The notes under the pieces are model-generated. The model worked only from the letters and a program-made list of their open reading frames with translations, did not search any database and had not been told where the DNA came from. Made by a program: the position numbers and the translations under genes. This document shows, piece after piece, positions 37,823 through 46,832 of a DNA stretch of 64,000 nt (position 1 is the stretch's first letter; each line of letters opens with the position of its first letter). Source of the DNA: Flavobacterium sp. 11. Lineage in GTDB: Bacteria > Bacteroidota > Bacteroidia > Flavobacteriales > Flavobacteriaceae. The stretch is from positions 1,054,001 to 1,118,000 of the forward strand of contig NZ_PEFE01000001.1 in NCBI RefSeq assembly GCF_002754315.1, given 5' to 3'.

Positions 37823-37830
37823 TTATTCGT

Positions 37831-38238
37831 TTAATCTTCTAGATATCTATATCTTTCATTGACATAGGTTTTTTGTCCCTCTTTAAAAATATGAGTTACA
37901 TTAAAATTTAGCATTAACCCTATCGGAACTTCCAATAGTTTCATATAGGTTAAAATTTGAGCTTCGTGAATGGGGAGAACTTTTTCTATTGCTTTCAGTT
38001 CAACAACTAAACTTTCTTCGACCAATAAGTCACATCTTAATCCTGTTTCAAGTTCTAAACCTTTATAATTAACAGGTATTTTAAGTTCAGTCTGGAATTC
38101 AAAACCTCTAATTGTTAATTCTTTTTTCAAACAAGTATGATAAACACTTTCTAAAAGACCAGGACCAAGATGCTTATGTACTTCTATTGCACAACCATTA
38201 ACTTGATAAATTAAATCTTTTAGATATGTTTTTGTCAT
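37831..38238 (-). CDS. GxxExxY protein
   Basis: 135 residues of the GxxExxY family, named from GPGLLESVY (residues 25-33). A PD-(D/E)XK nuclease-like core is suggested by LRCDLLVEESLVVELKAIE. The family is widespread in Bacteroidota and has no established function. The gene sits between sufE and the sufT-like gene, exactly within the two arms of a 30-base inverted repeat, so it looks inserted into a palindrome in an otherwise conserved gene order. Composition resembles its neighbours. Confidence 0.88.
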   Translation of the reverse strand: MTKTYLKDLIYQVNGCAIEVHKHLGPGLLESVYHTCLKKELTIRGFEFQTELKIPVNYKGLELETGLRCDLLVEESLVVELKAIEKVLPIHEAQILTYMKLLEVPIGLMLNFNVTHIFKEGQKTYVNERYRYLED

Positions 38239-38258
38239 AAATTTTCGTTTTATTCTGG

Positions 38259-38288
38259 CTTATATGACCTTAAATGCCTTATATGGTT
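38259..38288. repeat. Right arm of the GxxExxY-flanking inverted repeat
   Basis: 30 bases ending ccttatatggtt, 20 bases upstream of the GxxExxY start. It is the partner of 37793-37822. Confidence 0.8.
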
Positions 38289-38308
38289 AAAAAAACTCGG
38301 TTTATAAA

Positions 38309-38728
38309 TTAATTCTGTGTGTTGAATGCCAAAGCATACATTTTTATATTTTTTATCATCGATACTAATCCGTTGGCACGCGTTGGTGATAAATGTTCTT
38401 TCAGACCAATTTTATCAATAAAATCCATATCGGCATCCAAAATATCTTTGGCACTTTGATTGGAAAAAGTACGAATTAATATCGCAATAATTCCTTTGGT
38501 TAAAATGGCATCACTATCGGCAGTGAAAACAATTGTATCGTCTTTTTTTTCTCCCTGCAACCACACTTTTGATTGGCAGCCTTTGATCAGATTGTTTTCT
38601 GTTTTGAATTCTTCTTTAATCATAGGAAGCTTTTTTCCTAATTCGATGATGTATTCATAACGTTCCATCCAGTCGTCAAACATAGAAAACTCATCAACAA
38701 TTTCTTCTTGTATATCCTTAATTTTCAT
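38309..38728 (-). CDS. sufE: SufE, sulfur-transfer partner of SufS
   Basis: 139 residues. SufE stimulates cysteine desulfurase by accepting sulfur on its conserved cysteine, seen in NLIKGCQSKVWL (about C50). A helical C-terminal part (GLKEHLSPTRANGLVSMI) is typical. The gene starts directly after the 144-residue secreted-protein gene with no gap, so both are cotranscribed. Confidence 0.93.
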   Translation of the reverse strand: MKIKDIQEEIVDEFSMFDDWMERYEYIIELGKKLPMIKEEFKTENNLIKGCQSKVWLQGEKKDDTIVFTADSDAILTKGIIAILIRTFSNQSAKDILDADMDFIDKIGLKEHLSPTRANGLVSMIKNIKMYALAFNTQN

Positions 38729-39163
38729 TTATTCTTTTTTAGCAAATGAATTTATTTTATTTACGAATTTCTTAATCTCTTTTGGTGGAAAACCATGATC
38801 AAAACTAGTCGTTTCATAGGTTTTGTCTTTGAAGGTGATTTTCAAATTGGCAATAGCCGCACCGTCATGAAAACGTTTTTCGGTAGGTGCTTTTAATTTG
38901 GGCAAACTATCCAATTCCATCGTTTCAAAACAGTCTACGAGTTCTTTCCAGTCGGCATCCGATATTTTTGTTGGTGTCGGTTTGTCATTTCCATCCCTAT
39001 CCTTAGAAATAGTAACCATCTGATTCTTCACCGTTATTTTTTGATAAAAACCTCTGGTGTTGGCTTCATATTCAATTACAGCATTGCTGATTTCTTGCGC
39101 TTGAGCACTGTTACACCCTTTTCCAAGAAAAATGGTCAGAAACAATAAAGATAGTATTTTCAT
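38729..39163 (-). CDS. Small secreted protein of unknown function
   Basis: 144 residues. The N-terminus (MKILSLLFLTIFLGKGCNSA) is a signal peptide; cleavage after AQA or lipid attachment at C17 are both possible, since the lipobox LGKGC is weak. The soluble part has a beta-rich look with VDCFETMELDSLPKLK and ITFKDKTYETTSFDHGF. No domain recognised. It lies between sufS and sufE and abuts sufE exactly. The position is curious for an exported protein. Confidence 0.55.
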   Translation of the reverse strand: MKILSLLFLTIFLGKGCNSAQAQEISNAVIEYEANTRGFYQKITVKNQMVTISKDRDGNDKPTPTKISDADWKELVDCFETMELDSLPKLKAPTEKRFHDGAAIANLKITFKDKTYETTSFDHGFPPKEIKKFVNKINSFAKKE

Positions 39164-39259
39164 GTGTAGATAATATTTGTTTTTTATAGGAACATGGTAT
39201 CGCCATTCGATAGTACCATTTACGATTTTGAATCATGGCGATGTCATAATTTTAAATTT

Positions 39260-40474
39260 TTACGACAACATGAGTTGCGCTTTTTTAATGGCTTCAACCA
39301 TAATATCAATTTCTTCTTTGGTATTATAAAAAGCAAACGATGCTCGTATTGTTCCCGGAATACAAAAGAAAGTCATGATAGGCTGGGTGCAATGGTGACC
39401 GGTTCTTACGGCTATTCCTAATTTGTCAATTATCGTACCAATATCGTACGGATGAATGCCTTCAATATTAAACGAAACTACAGAAGTTTTTTCCTTGGCT
39501 GTACCAAAAATTTTCAAACCCTCAATTTCTAATAAACGTGAAGTTGCGTGCTCTAATAATTCTTTTTCCTGTTGTTGAATGTTTTCAAACCCAACTTCAT
39601 TCATATAATCAACCGCAGTTCCCAGAACAATTCCTCCGGCAATATTTGGTGTTCCAGCTTCAAATTTATGAGGCAATTCCGCATAAGTAGTTTTCTCGAA
39701 AGTCACTTCCTTAATCATTTCGCCTCCACCTTGATACGGCGGTAATTTATTCAACCACACTTCTTTTCCGTATAAAATCCCAGTTCCTGTAGGACCACAC
39801 ATTTTATGTCCTGAAAAAACATAAAAATCACAATCTAGCTCTTGAACATCTGGTTTCAAATGCGGTACGGCTTGCGCTCCGTCAATCAAAATCGCCGCGC
39901 CAACTTCATGCGCTTTGTCAATCATGTATTTAATTGGATTGACAGTTCCAAGAGCATTCGAAATATGATTTACGGTTACAATCTTCGTTTTATCCGAAAG
40001 CAATTTGTCATATTCTGACATGATCAATTCACCATCTTCATTCATAGGAATTACGCGCAAAGTCGCTCCCGTTTTCTCGCATAACATTTGCCAAGGCACA
40101 ATATTGCTGTGGTGTTCCAATGCCGAAACTAAAACTTCATCGCCTGGTTTCAAAATCGAAGCAAATCCATTGGCAACTAAATTAATTCCATGCGTTGTTC
40201 CCGAAGTGAAAAGTACTTCGTGGGCAAATTTTGCATTGATGTGATTTTGAAGTTTACCGCGTGAAATTTCATACGCATCAGTTGCCAGTTGACTCAACGT
40301 GTGAACGCCACGATGAATATTAGCGTTGATTTCCTGATAATATTTTGAAATCGCATCAATCACCACTTGTGGTTTTTGCGAAGTAGCTCCGTTGTCGAAA
40401 TAAACCAATGGTTTTCCGTTTACTTTCTGGGAAAGAATAGGGAAGTCGGCTCTAATTTTATTGATATCTAACAT
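39260..40474 (-). CDS. sufS: SufS cysteine desulfurase
   Basis: 404 residues, a PLP-dependent group II cysteine desulfurase. The PLP lysine lies in FSGHKMCGPTGTGILYG (about K226) and the persulfide cysteine in VRTGHHCTQP (about C363). Other typical parts are YFDNGATSQKP and HHSNIVPWQ. It delivers sulfur to SufBCD through SufE. It starts at ATG 40474. A serine-hydrolase gene on the opposite strand separates it from sufD. Confidence 0.96.
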   Translation of the reverse strand: MLDINKIRADFPILSQKVNGKPLVYFDNGATSQKPQVVIDAISKYYQEINANIHRGVHTLSQLATDAYEISRGKLQNHINAKFAHEVLFTSGTTHGINLVANGFASILKPGDEVLVSALEHHSNIVPWQMLCEKTGATLRVIPMNEDGELIMSEYDKLLSDKTKIVTVNHISNALGTVNPIKYMIDKAHEVGAAILIDGAQAVPHLKPDVQELDCDFYVFSGHKMCGPTGTGILYGKEVWLNKLPPYQGGGEMIKEVTFEKTTYAELPHKFEAGTPNIAGGIVLGTAVDYMNEVGFENIQQQEKELLEHATSRLLEIEGLKIFGTAKEKTSVVSFNIEGIHPYDIGTIIDKLGIAVRTGHHCTQPIMTFFCIPGTIRASFAFYNTKEEIDIMVEAIKKAQLMLS

Positions 40475-40706
40475 GTAATCTGCCTGTTTTTATTGTTTTT
40501 TTATTGGTTAGATAGAACGCCAATAAGTAACATTTTTTAGATAACCCAATTTGTTGTTTGGGCTTCATTATTTAGAATTTTTCTAAATACAAAAGTAATG
40601 AAATTGAAATTAATTTTCGGCAAACACTTGTTAATAATAATCAATGTGGTAACAGTTCAAAAAATGTATGCTTCTTTTTTATTAAATTGCTTCAAATTAA
40701 TTCTCT

Positions 40707-42053
40707 ATGAAAAAAGTTTTCAGATTATTTGGTTTCGTTTCTTTCATTGGTGTTTCTTATTTTGGTTTCACCACTTATCCAAAACTGGATTTAATTTCTG
40801 GCTTTTCAGCCAAAAGTATTGCTTCGGGACATTTTATTGATAATCGTTCGCAGGAAATGATTGAGAAAGGTGACAATGACATCGACATGATTGATTTGGC
40901 CAAAAACAAAATTGAAGATGCCGGAAAGTTTGCTGTTGCGTCAGTTTATGGTTTGAAAGAACGAAAAGCAATTTACCGCGAAGGTTTGGGAGCGACTTTA
41001 ATCAACGATGATTTTGATGTGACTAAACCGTATTTGGTTCCAAAAAGAACAAAGTTAAAGAATGATTTACCTTTTCCTTATGGAATTAATGAACCAAAAG
41101 ACACGGTTTTTACAAATGTTGATTATACTAAATTGAATGCGGCTGTTGCCAATGCTTTTGATAAAAAAGGCATTATTGATAAAAGAACGCGCTCCCTTTT
41201 GGTAATTTATAAAGACAAAATCATTGCTGAAAAATATGATACTGGTTTCGATAAAAACAGCAAAATTCTGGGTTGGTCTATGACCAAAAGCATCACTAGT
41301 GCTATGTTTGGAATTTTGGAGAAACAAAGAAAATTTGACATTGATGATCCTGCGCCAATTCCAGAATGGGCGAATGACAACCGAAAGTTGATTACCACAA
41401 GCGATTTGCTGCACATGAATTCCGGTTTACAATGGGTAGAGGATTACGCGACTATTTCTGATGCTACCAAAATGCTTTTTCAGGCCGAAGATATGACCAG
41501 CGCGCAATTAGAAAAACCTGCAGAGCATAGACCGAACACGCGATGGAATTATTCATCTGGAACGACAAATTTACTTTCCGGAATTTTGCGGAAGCAGTTC
41601 AAAACGCATCAGGAATATTTAGATTTTTGGTATTCGGCTTTGATTGATAAAATAGGAATGAATTCTATGGTGATCGAAACGGATATGGCGGGGAATTACG
41701 TTGGGTCATCGTACGGTTGGGCTACAACACGCGATTGGTCAAAATTTGGTTTGTTGTATTTGCACAAAGGCAATTGGAACGGGGAGCAAATTTTCAACGA
41801 AAGCTGGGCGAAATACACTGCAACTCCAACAAATACTTCCAATGGAAGATATGGCGGACACTTTTGGCTCAATGCTGGCGGACATTTCCCAGATGTTCCA
41901 AGAGATATGTACTACTGCAGCGGTTTTCAGGGGCAAATGGTAGCGATTATTCCGTCTCTTGATTTAGTGATTGTAAGAATGGGTTTAAAGGAAGAATCTA
42001 ATTTTGATTTTAACGGAATGTTGAAAGGGATAATATCATCAATAAAAAAATAA
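40707..42053 (+). CDS. Serine hydrolase of the beta-lactamase / penicillin-binding superfamily
   Basis: 448 residues with an N-terminal membrane helix or signal anchor (LFGFVSFIGVSYFGFTTYP). The catalytic SxxK is in LGWSMTKSITS (about S194) and the second motif Tyr in WNYSSGTTN. Class C beta-lactamase-like enzymes act as esterases or peptidases; the substrate is unknown. It is the only plus-strand gene within the SUF locus, lying between sufS and sufD, so the minus-strand operon is split or read through this gene in antisense. Confidence 0.85.
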   Translation: MKKVFRLFGFVSFIGVSYFGFTTYPKLDLISGFSAKSIASGHFIDNRSQEMIEKGDNDIDMIDLAKNKIEDAGKFAVASVYGLKERKAIYREGLGATLINDDFDVTKPYLVPKRTKLKNDLPFPYGINEPKDTVFTNVDYTKLNAAVANAFDKKGIIDKRTRSLLVIYKDKIIAEKYDTGFDKNSKILGWSMTKSITSAMFGILEKQRKFDIDDPAPIPEWANDNRKLITTSDLLHMNSGLQWVEDYATISDATKMLFQAEDMTSAQLEKPAEHRPNTRWNYSSGTTNLLSGILRKQFKTHQEYLDFWYSALIDKIGMNSMVIETDMAGNYVGSSYGWATTRDWSKFGLLYLHKGNWNGEQIFNESWAKYTATPTNTSNGRYGGHFWLNAGGHFPDVPRDMYYCSGFQGQMVAIIPSLDLVIVRMGLKEESNFDFNGMLKGIISSIKK

Positions 42054-42145
42054 ATTTAAGCTCAAATAAAAAAAACCAAGGGCGGAAAGTTTAGTAAAAA
42101 CCTTGCGCCCTTTGTGTAAATCTTAGTGAACCTTGTGTTTAAAAA

Positions 42146-43462
42146 TTATAAATCAAATCCCAATTTCACACCTAATTTTGTGGCGATGATGGTGGTAATT
42201 CGTTTTTTAAGTTCCGGTATTTTGATGTTTTCGATAACGGCATTCGAGAATGCATACATCAATAATGCTTTGGCTTCTTTTTTAGGGATTCCGCGTTGTT
42301 GCATGTAGAACATTGCCGTTTCGTCTAATTGTCCAACAGTACAACCGTGAGAACATTTTACGTCATCGGCAAAAATTTCCAATTGCGGTTTAGCATTTAT
42401 AGTCGCTTTGTCGCTCAATAAAATGTTATTGCTTTTTTGGAATGCATTCGTTTTTTGAGCATCTTTTTCCACATATACTTTTCCGTTGAAAACGCCTGTA
42501 GAACGATCAGCATAGATTCCTTTATAATCTTGGAAACTTTCGCAATTTGGAGTCGAATGTTTCACCAAAGTATAATGATCTACGTGTTGCTTTTCGCCAA
42601 TAATCGTGATTCCGTTTAAGGTACTTGTCAATCGTTCCCCAAAGTGATAAAAATTCAAGTTGTTTCTCGTTAAGTTTCCTCCAAAAGAGAAGGTATGAAC
42701 GGAAACGTGACTTTCTTTTTGTTGCGAAACGTACGTATTGTCAATTAAATTCGCTTCAAGGGTATCGTTTTGAATTTTGTAATAATCAACGATAGCACGT
42801 TTTTGAGCAAAAATCTCTGTAACGGAATTCGTTAGCACTGGATTTTCGTTTAAACTTTGATGACGCTCAATAATTTGAACATGTGAATTTTCACCCACAA
42901 TCACCAAGTTTCTTGGTTGAACCAAAAGCGCCGCTTCATTTCCTGTTGAGAAATACATAATCTCAATAGGCTTGTCAGCCACTTTACTTTTTGGAATGTT
43001 GATATAGGCTCCTTCATTGGCGAAAGCCGTATTCAATGAAGTTAAACTTTCGTCTTTGCTGGCAATTTGATTAAAATACGTATCAATGATCATTTTGTAT
43101 TTTGGTTTGGTCAATGCCGATGACATCAAGCAAACATCAATACCCTCATGTGTTGTTGACGACAAATGCGAACTGAAAACACCATCAATAAACACCACTT
43201 TATAGGTATCTATTTCGTGTAAAAAGTATTTTTTTACGTGGTTGAATTCAACTGCATTTTCTTGCTTTGGAAAAACGGTAAAGTCATTTTTTAAGATGGC
43301 GTTTAGCGAAGTGTATTTCCAAGCTTCGTCTTTTTTGGTTGGGAAACCTTTATCTTCAAAGTTTTTTATGGCGGCAGTTCTCACATCATGAAGTTCGGAG
43401 TGAACATCAATACGCTCTTCGAAAGCCATAAAAGACGATAGTAATTTTTCTTTCAATTCCAT
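42146..43462 (-). CDS. sufD: SufD, FeS assembly scaffold subunit
   Basis: 438 residues of the SufB/SufD beta-helix family. Recognisable regions are DEAWKYTSLNAIL, the beta-helix with GGNLTRNNLNFYHFGE and SFQDYKGIYADRSTGVFNG, and the ADDVKCSHGCTVGQLDE near the C-terminus. SufD partners SufB and SufC in the scaffold complex. It follows sufC after a hairpin-containing spacer. Confidence 0.95.
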   Translation of the reverse strand: MELKEKLLSSFMAFEERIDVHSELHDVRTAAIKNFEDKGFPTKKDEAWKYTSLNAILKNDFTVFPKQENAVEFNHVKKYFLHEIDTYKVVFIDGVFSSHLSSTTHEGIDVCLMSSALTKPKYKMIIDTYFNQIASKDESLTSLNTAFANEGAYINIPKSKVADKPIEIMYFSTGNEAALLVQPRNLVIVGENSHVQIIERHQSLNENPVLTNSVTEIFAQKRAIVDYYKIQNDTLEANLIDNTYVSQQKESHVSVHTFSFGGNLTRNNLNFYHFGERLTSTLNGITIIGEKQHVDHYTLVKHSTPNCESFQDYKGIYADRSTGVFNGKVYVEKDAQKTNAFQKSNNILLSDKATINAKPQLEIFADDVKCSHGCTVGQLDETAMFYMQQRGIPKKEAKALLMYAFSNAVIENIKIPELKKRITTIIATKLGVKLGFDL

Positions 43463-43471
43463 TTTTTGATT

Positions 43472-43537
43472 GTTTAAAGTTTAAGGTTTAAATGTTTAAA
43501 GTTATCTCGAGGCAACTTTAAACTTTAAACTTCAAAC
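43472..43537. repeat. Empty intergenic hairpin between sufC and sufD
   Basis: A left arm of the gtttaaagtttaagg type (43472-43503) and a right arm (43514-43537) fold around a small loop. The inner 10 bases (43494-43503 with 43514-43523) pair perfectly. No gene inside. Confidence 0.7.
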
Positions 43538-43543
43538 AAATTT

Positions 43544-44296
43544 TTAAGCTTCTTGTTCTTGTTTAATCCAGTCGTATCCTTTTTCTTCCAGTTCGTGCGC
43601 TAGTTCTTTTCCACCGGATTTTACAATTTTTCCGTTGTAGAGTACGTGAACAAAATCAGGAACGATATAATCTAATAATCTTTGGTAGTGCGTGATAACT
43701 ACGATGGCATTTTTGTCGCTTTTTAGTTTGTTAACACCATTTGCAACAATTCGTAACGCATCAATATCCAATCCAGAATCGGTTTCGTCAAGAATAGCCA
43801 ATTTTGGTTCTAGCATTGCCATTTGGAAAATTTCGTTACGTTTTTTCTCTCCACCAGAAAAACCTTCGTTTAGAGAACGAGAAAGAAATTTACGGTCAAT
43901 TTCTAATAATTCTGATTTCTCACGAATCACTTTTAGCATTTCGTTTGCAGGCATTTCTTCCTGACCGTTTGCTTTACGTGTTTCGTTGATAGCGGTTCTC
44001 ATGAAGTTAGTAACTGAAACTCCCGGAATCTCCACGGGATATTGGAACGAAAGAAAAACACCTTTATGTGCTCTTTCTTCTGGTGCCAATTCAGAAAGGT
44101 CTTCTCCGTCTAAAGAGATTTCACCTTCGGTTACTTCGTAGTTTTCGTTTCCTGCAATGATTGACGCAAGGGTACTTTTTCCGGCACCGTTTGGTCCCAT
44201 TATTGCGTGAATTTCTCCCGCTTTTACTTCAAGGTTAATCCCTTTTAATATTTCTTTATCCCCAATTGAGGCGTGTAAATTTTTTATACTTAACAT
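43544..44296 (-). CDS. sufC: SufC, ABC-type ATPase of the FeS scaffold complex
   Basis: 250 residues. Walker [10 protein letters not shown] (about 34-42), the ABC signature [14 protein letters not shown], Walker [13 protein letters not shown] and H-loop VVITHYQ are all present. SufC hydrolyses ATP to drive the SufBCD scaffold; it is not a transporter. It follows sufB in the operon after the four-helix-bundle cassette. Confidence 0.97.
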   Translation of the reverse strand: MLSIKNLHASIGDKEILKGINLEVKAGEIHAIMGPNGAGKSTLASIIAGNENYEVTEGEISLDGEDLSELAPEERAHKGVFLSFQYPVEIPGVSVTNFMRTAINETRKANGQEEMPANEMLKVIREKSELLEIDRKFLSRSLNEGFSGGEKKRNEIFQMAMLEPKLAILDETDSGLDIDALRIVANGVNKLKSDKNAIVVITHYQRLLDYIVPDFVHVLYNGKIVKSGGKELAHELEEKGYDWIKQEQEA

Positions 44297-44305
44297 GTTT
44301 TCTTT

Positions 44306-44329
44306 GTTTAAAGTTTAAAGTTTAAAGTT
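44306..44329. repeat. Left flanking repeat of the four-helix-bundle gene
   Basis: 24 bases, three rounds of gtttaaa followed by gtt. It is the inverse of 44767-44790 with one mismatch. It lies between the sufC start and the stop of the four-helix-bundle gene. Confidence 0.8.
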
Positions 44330-44336
44330 CTCGTAG

Positions 44337-44726
44337 TTACTGAAACTTGGTGCCTTTAAAATCTTTCTTGTTTAAATATGATATAAAATTGTTTATTTTT
44401 CCACTTAAATTTTCGAAGTCAGTTTTTAAAATTTCAAACTTTTCTTCATTGATGTATTTATAATCCAAAACTCGGTATAATTGCGACCTGGTTTCTCCAG
44501 CGGATCCTTTTGCGATAGACAAAAACTGTCTAAACTCTAAATTTCCGTTTCTCTCAAAACCTTCAGCAATATTATCCATTACTGAGCCTGATGATGCTTT
44601 TATTTGATCTTTAAATCTGAAATCATTTTTTAAATCTGATTCTACAGAAATAATATGAATTTCTTTAGCCAGTCGTCTAGCCTCTTTCCAAATTTCTAAA
44701 TCTTCAAACCTAGTTATTGTCGCCAT
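44337..44726 (-). CDS. Four-helix-bundle protein (S23 / 23S rRNA intervening-sequence family)
   Basis: 129 residues of the family first known from 23S rRNA intervening sequences (TIGR02436). Motifs [32 protein letters not shown] and [17 protein letters not shown] are diagnostic. The function is not established; a homologue is the Avd protein of diversity-generating retroelements. Here it lies between sufB and sufC, framed by inverted repeats, as IVS genes are framed by complementary arms in rRNA. No reverse transcriptase is nearby. A likely non-essential insertion in the suf operon. Confidence 0.9.
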   Translation of the reverse strand: MATITRFEDLEIWKEARRLAKEIHIISVESDLKNDFRFKDQIKASSGSVMDNIAEGFERNGNLEFRQFLSIAKGSAGETRSQLYRVLDYKYINEEKFEILKTDFENLSGKINNFISYLNKKDFKGTKFQ

Positions 44727-44734
44727 TCATTTTT

Positions 44735-44790
44735 GTTTAAGGTTTAAAGTTAATCATAAGTTGCTCAACTTTAAACCTTAAACTTTAAAC
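44735..44790. repeat. Hairpin and right flanking repeat of the four-helix-bundle gene
   Basis: A 17-base inner arm (44735-44751) and a 24-base outer arm (44767-44790) form a hairpin on their own. The outer arm also pairs with 44306-44329 across the whole gene at 23 of 24 bases, so two alternative folds are possible. Confidence 0.78.
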
Positions 44791-44796
44791 AAATTT

Positions 44797-46245
44797 TTAT
44801 CCTACTGAACCTTCTAACGAAATTTCTAATAATTTTTGTGCTTCTACGGCGAATTCCATTGGTAACTTATTCAATACATCTTTACTGAAACCGTTTACGA
44901 TTAAAGCAATAGCTTTTTCGGTTGGAATTCCACGTTGATTGCAATAGAAAACTTGGTCTTCGCCAATTTTACTTGTCGTAGCCTCATGTTCTATTTTTGC
45001 CGATGGATTTTTACTTTCGATATAAGGGAAAGTATGTGCTCCACAATTGTTCCCCATTAACAACGAGTCACATTGTGAAAAGTTTCTGGCGTTATCTGCA
45101 TTTGGTGAAATTCGTACCAAACCTCTATAACTGTTTTGTGATCTTCCGGCCGAAATTCCTTTAGAAATAATAGTCGATTTAGTGTTTTTACCTAAATGGA
45201 TCATTTTGGTTCCTGTATCGGCTTGTTGGAAATTATTGGTAACAGCAATTGAATAAAATTCTCCTGTTGAATTATCTCCTTTTAAAATAACAGAAGGATA
45301 TTTCCAAGTTATCGCTGAACCGGTTTCAACTTGTGTCCAAGAAATTTTTGCGTTTTTCTCGCAGATTCCTCTTTTGGTCACAAAATTATAAACCCCACCT
45401 TTTCCTTCTTTGTTTCCAGGATACCAGTTTTGTACGGTTGAATATTTGATTTCGGCATCGTCCAAAGCGATTAGTTCCACTACAGCAGCGTGCAATTGAT
45501 TTTCATCACGACTTGGAGCAGTACAACCTTCAAGGTAAGAAACATAACTACCTTCGTCAGCAACTAATAATGTTCTTTCGAATTGCCCTGTTCCTGCCTG
45601 ATTGATTCTAAAATATGTCGAAAGTTCCATTGGGCAACGAACACCTTTTGGAATATAACAGAAAGAACCATCAGAGAAAACTGCCGAATTCAGAGCAGCA
45701 TAAAAATTATCTTTTTGTGGTACAACCGTTCCTAAATATTTACGAACTAATTCTGGATGCTCTTTGATGGCTTCAGAAATACTCATGAAGATAATTCCTT
45801 TTTCTCCTAATGTTTTCTTGAAAGTAGTCGCTACTGAAACCGAATCAACAACGATGTCCATAGCCACATTATTCATCATCTTTTGCTCATCGACAGAGAT
45901 ACCTAACTTTTTATACATTTCTAAAAGTTCAGGATCTACATCGTCCAATGTTTTATTAGGATCTACCGCTTTTGGAGCAGAATAATAGGAAATAGCCTGA
46001 AAATCAGGTTTGGTGTAATGCACATTTGCCCATTCTGGCTCTGTCATTTGCTCCCAAGCACGAAAAGCCTCCAGACGCCAATCAGTCATCCATTGAGGTT
46101 CTCCTTTTTTGTGCGAAATAGCGCGAACGATATCTTCATTTAAACCAATAGGAAACGTTTCTGATTCTAATTCGGTGTAAAATCCGTATTCGTATTCTTT
46201 ATTTTCGAGTTCGATTTTTAAGTCGTCTTCTGTGTATTTTGACAT
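44797..46245 (-). CDS. sufB: SufB, FeS assembly scaffold subunit
   Basis: 482 residues from ATG 46245 ([20 protein letters not shown]). The start 21 bases upstream (46266) lies in the AT-rich hairpin spacer and is less likely. Conserved parts are [50 protein letters not shown], and [15 protein letters not shown] with the cysteine in [12 protein letters not shown] near the C-terminus. SufB builds the nascent cluster on SufBCD. Confidence 0.96.
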   Translation of the reverse strand: MSKYTEDDLKIELENKEYEYGFYTELESETFPIGLNEDIVRAISHKKGEPQWMTDWRLEAFRAWEQMTEPEWANVHYTKPDFQAISYYSAPKAVDPNKTLDDVDPELLEMYKKLGISVDEQKMMNNVAMDIVVDSVSVATTFKKTLGEKGIIFMSISEAIKEHPELVRKYLGTVVPQKDNFYAALNSAVFSDGSFCYIPKGVRCPMELSTYFRINQAGTGQFERTLLVADEGSYVSYLEGCTAPSRDENQLHAAVVELIALDDAEIKYSTVQNWYPGNKEGKGGVYNFVTKRGICEKNAKISWTQVETGSAITWKYPSVILKGDNSTGEFYSIAVTNNFQQADTGTKMIHLGKNTKSTIISKGISAGRSQNSYRGLVRISPNADNARNFSQCDSLLMGNNCGAHTFPYIESKNPSAKIEHEATTSKIGEDQVFYCNQRGIPTEKAIALIVNGFSKDVLNKLPMEFAVEAQKLLEISLEGSVG

Positions 46246-46260
46246 AATTTTATTTTTTAA

Positions 46261-46316
46261 AACCATTAAGAAATTAAGGTTTATTAAGGCTTAATTACCT
46301 TAATTTCTTAATGGTT
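46261..46316. repeat. Empty intergenic hairpin between sufA and sufB
   Basis: Two perfect 20-base arms (46261-46280 and 46297-46316) starting aaccattaag. The 16-base centre is itself nearly palindromic (attaaggcttaat). The arm is a variant of the arm that flanks the GxxExxY gene (aaccatataagg). Confidence 0.85.
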
Positions 46317-46334
46317 TAAATCTTTTTTATTTGG

Positions 46335-46664
46335 TTATAAAGAGAAACTCTCTCCGCAACCACAAGTTCTGTTTGCGTTTGGGTTATTGAAAACAAATCC
46401 TTTTCCGTTTATTCCTCCTGAAAATTCTAAAATTGTCCCGGCTAAATAAAGGAATGATTTTTTCTCAACAGCGATAGTGATATCGTTGTCTACAAAAATT
46501 TTATCGTCGTCGCTTTTTGTTTTATCAAATTTTAAATCATAAGACAATCCAGAACATCCGCCGCTTTTTACACCCACTCTTACGTAGTCAATTGCAGCGT
46601 CAAAACCATCATCTTTCATTAAATCGATGATTTTTTTTCTTGCTGTGTCAGAAACTTTTATCAT
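46335..46664 (-). CDS. sufA: A-type FeS carrier (SufA/IscA-like)
   Basis: 109 residues of the HesB/IscA/SufA family. The cysteine ligands appear as GGCSGLSYDL and CGCGESFSL at the C-terminus. A-type carriers pass [4Fe-4S] or [2Fe-2S] clusters to apo-targets. It is the first gene of the SUF operon and has a -7 element TATCTTTG upstream. The choice between sufA and iscA naming is by context. Confidence 0.92.
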   Translation of the reverse strand: MIKVSDTARKKIIDLMKDDGFDAAIDYVRVGVKSGGCSGLSYDLKFDKTKSDDDKIFVDNDITIAVEKKSFLYLAGTILEFSGGINGKGFVFNNPNANRTCGCGESFSL

Positions 46665-46694
46665 AGCTTATATTGATTTTGTCTAAATTAAGCA

Positions 46695-46702
46695 CAAAGA
46701 TA
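46695..46702 (-). promoter_or_regulatory. Candidate -7 element of the suf operon
   Basis: On the minus strand TATCTTTG, matching TAnnTTTG, about 31 bases before the sufA start. No canonical TTG at 19 bases. Confidence 0.45.
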
Positions 46703-46832
46703 GTGTATAAAAAGCTTTTTCCATAATTGATAACATTATTATAACTAATGCAAAAATAGAAAAAAGCTATTTGCGACCAGTAAAAGCGTTTGAATTTCTT
46801 AACTTTGGTTCCTCTCGAAAAAAATAAAAAAA

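Noticed and set aside
42055..42120. Terminator after the serine hydrolase
   Set aside because: aagggcg and cgccctt can pair, but over a long interrupted distance and without a clear T tract, so it was not listed.
44337..44726. Diversity-generating retroelement suggested by the Avd-like four-helix-bundle gene
   Set aside because: No reverse transcriptase, template repeat or variable repeat is present nearby; the gene alone belongs to the broader IVS/S23 family.
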